Below, in pieces: positions 56,101 through 64,000 of a stretch of DNA of 64,000 nt. The stretch covers positions 28,950,632 to 29,014,631 of the forward strand of contig NC_092694.1 in the NCBI RefSeq assembly GCF_964275005.1, in the 5' to 3' direction. The position numbers were made by a program, and so were the translations under genes. The first letter of the stretch is position 1. Each line of letters begins with the position of its first letter. The DNA is from Diadema setosum (lineage: Eukaryota; Echinodermata; Echinoidea; Diadematoida; Diadematidae). A model generated the notes under the pieces. It did not search any database, was not told the DNA's origin, and saw nothing but the letters and a program-made list of their open reading frames with translations.

Positions 56101-57790
56101 TAAGTACGATACATACAATCATGTATTGAAAATATATATACGCAGTCTCAACACATTTATTTGTCGCTAAAGTTAGCACTGTGAAATTTGAGCAGAATAT
56201 ATTTCCATATAAGTTCTGGTCAAAGCAAGGGTAATTTCATTTACTTTTGTTTCTCTTTTTTCTTTCCTTTCATATTTTTCCTTTCTTTTATTGTCTTTTC
56301 TTTTTCCTTTCTTTCCTTTATGGAGGAGTGAGTTTAAACAAATATTTGATTCTGCGACACCGGTCCTATACGCATATAGTAAAAGTAAAAGTTACACCAC
56401 TGAGCCGTTTTATGACTTAAGATAATTTTACTTTCTGATTGGTCTGTACTGAACAACAACTTGCTTTTACATTTACATGCATCATTTGAAGTTTTGAGTC
56501 AAACTATATTTTCTGACGGTTAGGATGCCAAATTTAGCAATGGATTTAAAAACAAATGACTATCTCATGCATCAAGTGTGTGGCCATTTATCTCCCCCCC
56601 CCCCCCAAAAAAAAAAAAAAAAAAAAACCAGGTTAAACCGGTTACAGGTCATATTTGAATAGCAGCATAGCCAATGCCATGCATGTAAAGCTTATGAATC
56701 ATATGAAAACCAGCTTCATATATATCTTCCATGAAATGTAGCAAAAATTTTAAGACGGTAAAAAGGCATGGTTAAATATAGAAAGACAGAAACTGGACCC
56801 CAACGACGAGAATGTGCGAACTCATTTTTTCATTTCCAATAAGTCTTTAATGAAACAAAATGTATTTCTATTGGTCATATGATACTGTGTTAAAAGAATA
56901 CACCATCATTTTGACGTTTGTGTTGTCTATGCATATTGTTTGGAAGCGAATATAAAAAATGAATGAATGAATGAATGAATGAATGAATGAATGAATGAGT
57001 GATTGAAAACCTCCATAGAGTACTGCTCACCTTCTGAATTGTGGAAGTGGGAGTGCCTGGATCGTAGCACGCCGTTAATGAAGGGATATCGCTCTGGAAG
57101 GTTTTTTTTTTTTAATTCAATTTTATGTGCTTTTTTTCAAACCTACAAAGAGTGAAACAAAATATAAACCGTGCATCACACATTGACATTGTTTGATTTT
57201 GATCGATTTGAGAAGAAATACATAACCCAACGCGGATCGTATGATCGTTTATGATAAGATATGATATTTACTATGACGCCAACGCATATTTTGAATGGTT
57301 GAGAGGAAAGTATATGGAAAAGAGTGGTTCATTAAAAAGCAACGTTTGTAGTACGTGGATCACTCAAACTTAACGTACAAAAACGTAATATTTCACTAAA
57401 TATCGTCATCACATACTGCAATTATTCTTAAGTACAAAAAATGCACATTCAGACTAATCTAACAATGTTACAACCTGCACGCACTATTCGCTCAACCGTG
57501 TGTACCAAACAATGGAACAAAAGAATGGTGGAAAAAAAAAACTCACAATACCAGATACGAATACATACACACATGCGCATGCCCATACCCACACATATTG
57601 AATCATGAATGTATAAACTAATTTTCTGAATAAATTAAACGACACTCAGAGGCCGTGATTTATAATGGTTATATTTTCATTAGACAGCTTATTGCCTATA
57701 ATAACTCTCGACAAGTACAAGTGTAGGCTTACTGGACCCATTAAACCTGTTTCCATGTTTTGACAAAGATCTGAATGGAAGTCTACATTA
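53134..57790. other. Gene-free spacer between genes 6 and 7
   Basis: Diverged duplicate of the 41.2-46.3 kb spacer. Includes the recurring segment at 55293-55378 (frame VLIYVDVGQFVNQLQ), an AATAAATTATTGAA box near 55809 in a stretch shared with 45787, C/A-runs at 56588-56625 and a (GAAT)n run at 56958-56998. A 105-codon frame at 54668-54985 has no recognisable domain. Confidence 0.45.
56958..56998 (+). repeat. (GAAT)n microsatellite
   Basis: Ten tandem GAAT units. Confidence 0.95.
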
Positions 57791-57799
57791 GGGTTCCTG

Positions 57800-58230
57800 A
57801 GTTTATAATAATACTATATCAATATATAAAGCGCAAAAACTATAGACATGATTATATTCTTGTGCGCTGCAAAAGCTTCTGATGTACTTGATGATAATAA
57901 ACAGTTAAATGAAAAGATGTGTATTGAGTCGTGATTTAAAGACTGCTACAGTTGGTAGGGGATTTCCTGACTTTAATGGTAGATCAATCCAGAGCTTTGG
58001 AGCTGCAATGGCAAATGTTCTGTCTCTCAATCTTACTTTAGTTTTACGTGTTAGAATTTGTAAAAGAAGAGTCTCCTTGAAACTGCGCAAATTATGAGTG
58101 TGTTTGTGAGATATCAGCACTAATAATTCAGATATGTAACTGGGGGCTTGACCGATGAGTGACTTATATATAAGCAACAAAATCTGAAACAATATTCGTT
58201 TACGAATCGGAAGCCAATCCAGGACTCCTG
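57800..58230 (-). mobile_element. LINE 3' end with reverse transcriptase C-terminus
   Basis: The minus strand encodes VLDWLPIRKRILFQILLLIY, then LIGQAPSYISELL, LRDRTFAIAAPKLWIDLP and FKSRLNTHLF. This is the well-known carboxy end of CR1/L2-like ORF2 proteins. The 3' UTR runs to about 57800 with GCGCTTTATATATTGATAT. Confidence 0.8.
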
Positions 58231-58287
58231 TTTATCCAGGATTATGTACATTATTTCTGTAAGGGCTCTCCCCTACATCTATTTCTC

Positions 58288-58374
58288 CCTCCCCCCCCCC
58301 CTTCTCTCTCTCCCTCTCTCTCTCCCTCTCTCTCTCTCTCTTTCTCTCCCTCTCTCTCTCTCTCTTTCTCTCCC

Positions 58375-58411
<37 letters not shown>

Positions 58412-58412
58412 T
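58288..58412 (+). repeat. (CT)n microsatellite
   Basis: CTCTCTC runs broken by CCC and TTT over about 125 bp, close to the upstream block of unit 7. Confidence 0.95.
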
Positions 58413-58569
58413 GCGCTCTGTCTGCACTTCTGCGCGATACTACACATCAGCTGACAAGATCTCGTCTTTGATTGGTTCGGCTCTTGTTATGTTGTTACGT
58501 TCATCCTCCATTTGCAAGAAAAAAACAGACAATTAAGCGAACACTCACACACACACACACACACAACCT

Positions 58570-59311
58570 CGAGAGGTCGCAAAGCTATAGACGTGGTCAT
58601 TCACTCACTATAAAGCGGGCGTTTTGTTGCATCTCCATATACCAGGAATAATATTTCCAAACATCAATATTATGGGCACTTCCTCTTGCAAACAGAAAAA
58701 GAGAACATTGAGATACAAAAGATGGCAAATTATCTTCCGCAAGATGCACGCATTTTTTATATGTCCGTCCATCTTAGCGGAGATTCGAGCCCATTAGGGT
58801 TGACTTTGCAGCTATTCTTGATTGTATTGATACGCGGGCATCTTTGTGAATGTTACTGCCGCCGACATTGATGTTCGCAGTCGATGTTGTTCATGTTTTC
58901 TAATGTTATTGAAGTAACCTTACTCAATTATTACAACCTTAGCAACTATATAGATAGAGTTCTTTTGCACGCATTTAAGAGCATTTACATTCTAAGCCAT
59001 CTTTCAAGCGAATGAATCAAGTATCAATTAAAGTCTGAGAATTTTCCTCAACTTTCTTCCATTTGTCACTTATCTGTCCCCCACCCCTCACTTCAAGAGG
59101 CAACTCTTATGTCTTACAAAAATTTTCCTTTAAAAATATTATCCTCGCCTCGGTAGGTCAATGACGCTTCATTTACATCATGCAATGTCTTAGTGATTTT
59201 CATCTCTATCGTCTGCCTATAACTTATTACTTGCTTGAAAACAACCACTGACTAAAACAACAAAAGAGCGGAGAGATTTTCAGTCGCGGCCTGACTTAAC
59301 GCCCCCCCCCC

Positions 59312-59351
<40 letters not shown>

Positions 59352-59597
59352 GCATATACCAAAAATAATAAACACAAAACAAAACAAAACAAAAACAGAT
59401 AAAAACAAAAACGCGCAACACGAGCAGAATTTGATAATATCTCATAGAAGTATTTGATTGGCTGGATTCATTGAACGTTTAGTAACGTTATTTGTACATT
59501 TTCCCGGCAAAATCTCTCGTTCTAGAAAGAAAAAGAATATTGATGATGATGATTACAATCAAAATGATAATGATAAATAAGAAACGTTAAAGGCGGG
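58570..59597 (+). promoter_or_regulatory. Conserved distal upstream block, unit 7
   Basis: GAGAGGTCGCAAAGCTATAG near 58571, AGGAATAATATTTCC, TTATCTTCCGCAAGATGC near 58730, and a diverged AAGAGCATTTACATTCTAAG near 58978. Interrupted by a (CA)n run at 59316-59348 and an A-rich stretch. Confidence 0.45.
59316..59348 (+). repeat. (CA)n microsatellite
   Basis: About 16 CA units after a C-run. Confidence 0.95.
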
Positions 59598-59633
59598 TAT
59601 AAAGTTGCGTTCACCGATAATTTGGTTTTCAGA
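59596..59633 (+). promoter_or_regulatory. Core promoter of unit 7 (TATA box and initiator)
   Basis: TATAAA at 59598-59603, the most canonical box of the seven, and TTTTCAGAT with its A at 59631, spacing 33. The block between has diverged (TTCACCGATAATTTGG) but keeps its length. Confidence 0.72.
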
Positions 59634-59885
59634 TGTGGCATTGGTCGTTTTCAAGTGTTTCCAATCTTGGAAAGAGTACAAGCTTCAGGCTATATCGACT
59701 CTCTAGGACGTCTTGGAGGTCTGATGGTGTGCCGAAAAGACTCCAAGATTCATATCTGTCATTTCCCTTTTGTCACTTGCTATCGATGGTTTTTGTGCTG
59801 AGGGAACGTATTCAAAAGGATATCCGCATCTTGTATCACTGATTATTATTGTATTCCTCTGTCATGTCTATGTTCGTCTTCAAAG
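59631..59885 (+). other. Predicted non-coding exon 1 of gene 7; intron 59886-61813
   Basis: Donor TTCAAAG|GTATTTTC; acceptor CTCTATCCAG ending at 61813. Exon keeps GGAGGTCTGATGG and GAGGGAACGTATTC. Most of the intron is a three-copy tandem repeat (59925-61137). Confidence 0.65.
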
Positions 59886-59924
59886 GTATTTTCTTCCAAA
59901 ATTTCTTTTGTATCGTAATTTCCA

Positions 59925-60142
59925 TGTTTGTTCAATGTACACTGTAAATTTGTATTTAGATACGATTAGTTTTTTGGCAATGCAGTTAGGTTACCTACTT
60001 ACTCACTCGCCTATTTGCTGCAAATAATTTTGACTGACCAAATTGATAATTTATCAGTGAGAGACAATGTATTTACCCAATAAATAGTGCTTTGGGGCAA
60101 TCGTCAATTAAAGAAGATAAACATAGTTTTTTTCTCACTGTG

Positions 60143-60184
<42 letters not shown>

Positions 60185-60557
60185 ATACATGTTTATGATA
60201 TACATACAAGTTAAAACTGCATAAAAACCAAATCCAAGTTAGCTAGCAAGAAAAAAATGCAAGTCTTATCACTACTTTGGAATAGAATTTAAAGCGTCAG
60301 GACAATCGTAATCAATTCTCATTGTATCGAAAGTTCGATGTTTGTTCAATGTACACTGTAAATTTGTATTTAGATACGATTAGTTTTTTGGCAATGCAGT
60401 TAGGTTACCTACTTACTCACTCGCCTATTTGCTGCAAATAATTTTGACTGACCAAATTGATAATTTATCAGTGAGAGACAATGTATTTACCCAATAAATA
60501 GTGCTTTGGGGCAATCGTCAATTAAAGAAGATAAACATAGTTTTTTTCTCACTGTGT

Positions 60558-60590
<33 letters not shown>

Positions 60591-60960
60591 ATACATGTTT
60601 ATGATATACATACAAGTTAAAACTGCATAAAAACCAAATCCAAGTTAGCTAGCAAGAAAAAAATGCAAGTCTTATCACTACTTTGGAATAGAATTTAAAG
60701 CGTCAGGACAATCGTAATCAATTCTCATTGTATCGAAATTTCGATGTTTGTTCAATGTACACTGTAAATTTGTATTTAGATATGATAAGTTTTTTTGGTA
60801 ATGCAATTAGGTTACCTACTTACTCACTCGCCTATTTTCTGTAAATAATTTTGACTGACCAGATTGATAATTGATTAGTGAGAGACAATGAATTTACCTA
60901 ATAAATAGTGCTTTGGGGCAATCGTCAATTAAAGAAGATAAACATAGTTTTTATCTCACT

Positions 60961-61009
<49 letters not shown>

Positions 61010-61137
61010 GTTTATGATATACATGCAAGTTTTCTGGATAAAAACCAAATCCAAGCTAGCTAGCAAGAAAAAAAAATGCAAGTTGTATCACTACTTTGGA
61101 ATAGAATTTAAAGCGTCAGGACAATCGTAATCAATTC
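59925..61137 (+). repeat. Three-copy tandem repeat of about 410 bp in the intron of gene 7
   Basis: Copies start at TGTTTGTTCAATGTACACTG at 59925, 60339 and 60745, periods 414 and 406 bp. Copies 1 and 2 differ almost only in their (AT)n run; copy 3 is more diverged. Each includes GTGCTTTGGGGCAATCGTCA and a (AT)n plus ATACATG stretch. Confidence 0.92.
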
Positions 61138-61872
61138 AAGGACTTTCAAGTATTTCCCTTACAGAAAAAAAAAAATCCTTTCTGATAACGTTCATTTCTG
61201 CTGAGTTCGGGAATGTAACACTGTGATATATTATTGATCTATGTAAGAAATACAAATCTATTAAAAGGACAAGCTGTGTAAATGACTTTAGGTAGACTGT
61301 TGTAAAGAAAAGGGAATGTTATCTTTTCTAACAATGCAAAGCAACAGGAAACAACGAAACATCTCCGATATGAAAAAGAAAATACCTTTCATGTCGTTAG
61401 CATTTTTTCTTAATAAATGTGATTAGAGATACCATTTGCATCCATGTTTAAATCTTTCAGCATTACGCGTTTTCATTATCATGTCCGCTTATCATTTTGC
61501 CACACTCATTTTCTGTTTACTATTGTTATAACGTAGATAGATTTTTCCAAAAAAAAAAAAAACAGAGAAAACTTGTGATCATCATTTTCAAGCCAAGTGC
61601 TGCTCATATTTCAATTACGACATTTGAAAAACGTTGACTTAAAGTTATCTTTCTGTTAAACAGGTCAAGGTTTGATAAGCTGGTTAGTGATATTTGTTTT
61701 TTCATCAGAATCATGTAAATAATCTCACCCCAAAAAAAAAATCAACCAAGTTCAATATGTAACCATGTCTGATTGTCATTCTCATTTCTTTGCCTAATTT
61801 GGTCTCTATCCAGGATAGAAAAAGAAGGAAAACGCTGAATTTCTTTCAGAGGTAAACTTGAGTTGGCAGAGC

Positions 61873-63213
61873 ATGGCTACACTGGATGAATTTGTCATTT
61901 TCGTGACCTTGCTGGCAACGCGTTACAGAATATCTGCTCTGAACCTGACATCCGTCAACTATCCAGAAGTAGAGACAACCACAGCAACGGAAGCTAATGT
62001 TGCAGCTCAAAATTCCACAGTCGCATCAAAAAGCACCTTAGGAACCACCGTTCTCCAACGAACAATGTTTGTTGCAGAGTTGCAAACTGAAATTTTGTCG
62101 CTGGGGGCTGATAACGCATATTCATCTTACAAGCCCGGAGAGGGTCAGACCGACACAACACGTCACGATTATAAAAGTGCACAGCACGAGAGTGGAACTC
62201 ATGCGACACCTTATCCCATCGCTGATTGGGTGTGGCAGCCGATCACGTGGTCTTTGCAGCTGGCAATCCAGGTTTTCTCGTCAGTGCTCGGTACTGGCGG
62301 GAACGCTCTTGTCATGGCAATTCTGTTACGTCGCGGTGTGGAAAGGAGCTCCGCTGACACTCTCGTCGGGAATCTTGCCGTAGCCGACTTTCTCACCTCC
62401 GTCTTTCTTTTCCCGATCCCGGTTGCGCTCCATGTCCCAAAAACGGTCATTGCGGAAATGTACTGCCGAGTTGTTTTCACCTCATTCTTCCTGTGGGTAA
62501 GCATCTTGAGTTCAATCTTCACGCTGACTGCCGCATCGCTAGAGCGATATGCCGCAGTGGTCCACCCCATCCGTTGGAGCCGCTACAAGAAACGCCGACA
62601 TGTGAATCTTTGCCTCATTCTCATTTGGTTTGCTGCTACTGGCTTGACCACCGATCTCCTACTCGGAACCGGCGTTGACGAGGGGTCAAGATCTTGCCAA
62701 GTTGAGCATCCAACCAATGCGGGGCAGATCTTCCTTGCAACGGTTTCTTTCATTTTGGGATTCGTGGTTCCCGTCTTGACAATGCTAGTAACACAGCTTT
62801 TGGCTGCTCGCGCTCTTTACACACAGTCCAAACGTTTTACGGGGACCTGCAAACGTGGTGACCAATCTACCGCATCATCGCGCAGACATCTTGTGGCCAT
62901 GAATCGAGTCTTGCGAATACTCCTGATACTGGTCATTATCTGCATTGTGTGCTGGGGTCCGAACGCCACTTCTTTCTTCCTGTACAATGTCCATGTCATT
63001 GACCCTAGTTTTCTTTATGGGCCAGTTGACCGTGTGCTTGTGATGCTTTCCCTGTTCAATTCCTGCGCCAATCCCGTCGTGTATTTGGTCTGGAATGTGC
63101 CATTCCGCGCAGCTGTCGTGAGGTTCTTCACCTGCACCAAGATAAGCAATAACGCCCTCTTCGGTTTGCAGGAAGAATCAACCCGGAATACCCACGTCGA
63201 AAATGTTAAATGA
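61873..63213 (+). CDS. Class A rhodopsin-like GPCR, array member 7 (446 aa)
   Basis: The start is the family Met-Ala ATG at 61873; codons upstream in this frame have no ATG back to the acceptor at 61813. Signal peptide about 1-22, with ALNLTS replacing AQNST, so the first sequon shifts to N24 as NLT. A second sequon is at N47. SSYKPGEGQ is kept and there are no ectodomain cysteines. Core motifs: GNALV, GNLAVAD, YCRV (C198), ERY at 224-226, SRSCQVEH (C275), VVPVL in TM5, CWGP near 360-363 and NPVVY near 400-404. The loop-3 insertion (STASSRRHL) and LILVIICIVCWGPNATS in TM6 mark gene 4 as its closest relative although genes 5 and 6 lie between. The tail ends HVENVK, one residue longer than the ENV ending of its siblings. 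AATAAA near 63391. Confidence 0.95.
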   Translation: MATLDEFVIFVTLLATRYRISALNLTSVNYPEVETTTATEANVAAQNSTVASKSTLGTTVLQRTMFVAELQTEILSLGADNAYSSYKPGEGQTDTTRHDYKSAQHESGTHATPYPIADWVWQPITWSLQLAIQVFSSVLGTGGNALVMAILLRRGVERSSADTLVGNLAVADFLTSVFLFPIPVALHVPKTVIAEMYCRVVFTSFFLWVSILSSIFTLTAASLERYAAVVHPIRWSRYKKRRHVNLCLILIWFAATGLTTDLLLGTGVDEGSRSCQVEHPTNAGQIFLATVSFILGFVVPVLTMLVTQLLAARALYTQSKRFTGTCKRGDQSTASSRRHLVAMNRVLRILLILVIICIVCWGPNATSFFLYNVHVIDPSFLYGPVDRVLVMLSLFNSCANPVVYLVWNVPFRAAVVRFFTCTKISNNALFGLQEESTRNTHVENVK

Positions 63214-64000
63214 ATCGGTTATATATCTTAGCACAAACATGTCAACAACACCGTTTCCCCTGAAGAACGTGGAAATCTACTAAAAGGAAAATCAATCTCT
63301 AAAGTTTGATCAGTTATTAATACTCTTGACACCTACTATTTTCATCCCTTTTGTGCAAGTAATTGCCAGACAAACAAGAATCATGTCCAAAATAAAAAAA
63401 AAAAAAAGCTGAGCTTGACGCGATGTCAAATTTGCGGCCTTAGGATGAACATAATAAGAGCCTATGAAGAAGAAAGTATAAGAGAGAGAGAGAGATAGAG
63501 AAATGAAAGACTTCTGCAAAGCCTGTTTGGAATAAGCACTTCAACAGGGCAATACTTCAAAATTGTAAAAAAAAAGTTTCTTATAAAACCTGCTGTTATG
63601 GATCGCGATGTCAAGAATTATTGTTGACAATTACTGAATCGCATTACTGAATATTGCTGAATCAATAATAAATTTCTGCCTGGGAAGGCGCTTTCGTTTC
63701 TAAATAAGGTTATTATGCGTGCGGTTATCATGATTATTATATTCTATTGATTGCCTGTGTTAACATTTCTTTACTTTCATGAAAATTCTGCGTTTATACT
63801 ATTCACTATGTTGAGATGGAGAAAGATAAAAAAATATATATCTTGAACTTGAACTTCACACAGACATTAGCACAAAAACGGACACGAGTACAAATTTCCT
63901 AAGTCTGGTGTTGCTCTGTAACCTTTATCATCCCCACATATCAATCTCCATTGGTTTAACAATAAATATGACTATGACTATAACTCTGTCATTCATTAAA
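63214..64000. other. 3' flank of gene 7
   Basis: AATAAA followed by an A-run at 63391-63407 is a possible polyadenylation signal. A GAGAGAGAGAGAGA run lies near 63482. No gene seen before the window ends. Confidence 0.45.

Noticed and set aside
58232-58471. Ser/Leu-rich and Arg/Glu-rich frames
   Set aside because: Translation of the (CT)n microsatellite.
59925-61137. Tandem repeat considered as a CRISPR-like or satellite array
   Set aside because: The 410 bp direct copies have no spacers and are a local intron duplication.

Overview
The window is AT-rich animal DNA, most likely from an echinoderm and probably a sea urchin. That placement is an inference. It rests on a lineage-style tandem expansion of nearly intronless rhodopsin-class receptors (sea urchins are known for large arrays of this kind, the so-called surreptitious rhodopsin-like GPCRs) and on a dense mix of SINEs, CR1/L2-like LINE tails, foldback elements and a Gypsy-like fossil whose domain order recalls the deuterostome Gmr1 group.

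The core content is one family of seven tandem class A GPCR genes, all on the + strand and all open. The coding exons are 3735-5069, 11498-12829, 18701-20035, 30711-32015, 39880-41214, 51820-53133 and 61873-63213 (434-446 codons each). Every protein has a signal peptide, a Ser/Thr-rich ectodomain of about 100 residues with N-glycosylation sequons, seven membrane segments with GN in TM1, LAxAD in TM2, ERY after TM3 and NPxxY in TM7, and a short tail. The repeat period is 7-12 kb. I number the repeats unit 1 to unit 7.

Each unit also carries the same hidden 5' structure. A CA-rich microsatellite lies about 1 kb upstream in six units and a conserved distal block about 0.6 kb upstream in all seven. 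A purine-rich (often GAA-repeat) tract follows, then a TATA box with a TCAG-type initiator 32-33 bp downstream (kept in five units, changed to an ACAG in unit 1 and deleted in unit 3). Next comes a non-coding exon of about 240-300 bp ending in an AG|GTAT donor, an intron of 0.67-2.4 kb, and an acceptor 44-141 bp before the coding ATG. The array is therefore a set of complete promoter-plus-gene duplications, not retrocopies.

Sequence and indels split the receptors into genes 1-3, genes 5-6 and genes 4+7. Units 1 and 2 are also alike across about 4 kb of downstream spacer, and units 5 and 6 share their downstream spacers. Genes 5 and 6 have lost the TM6 toggle tryptophan. Gene 4 has lost its last residues.

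Spacer by spacer: 1-2100 holds a SINE remnant and a LINE tail insertion. 5070-9500 and 12830-16400 hold duplicated spacer repeats, a LINE terminal fragment and, in unit 1 only, two GC-rich elements in opposite orientation forming a palindrome of about 1.17 kb. 20036-27600 is the most transposon-rich stretch (a 2.6 kb non-autonomous element, hairpins, twin MITEs and a Gypsy-like fossil). 32016-37100, 41218-47150 and 53134-58500 are gene-free AT-rich spacers with MITEs, LINE ends and faint shared segments. 59925-61137 is a three-copy 410 bp tandem repeat inside the intron of gene 7. I saw no rRNA gene, no intact tRNA gene, no CRISPR array and no convincing gene outside the receptor family.
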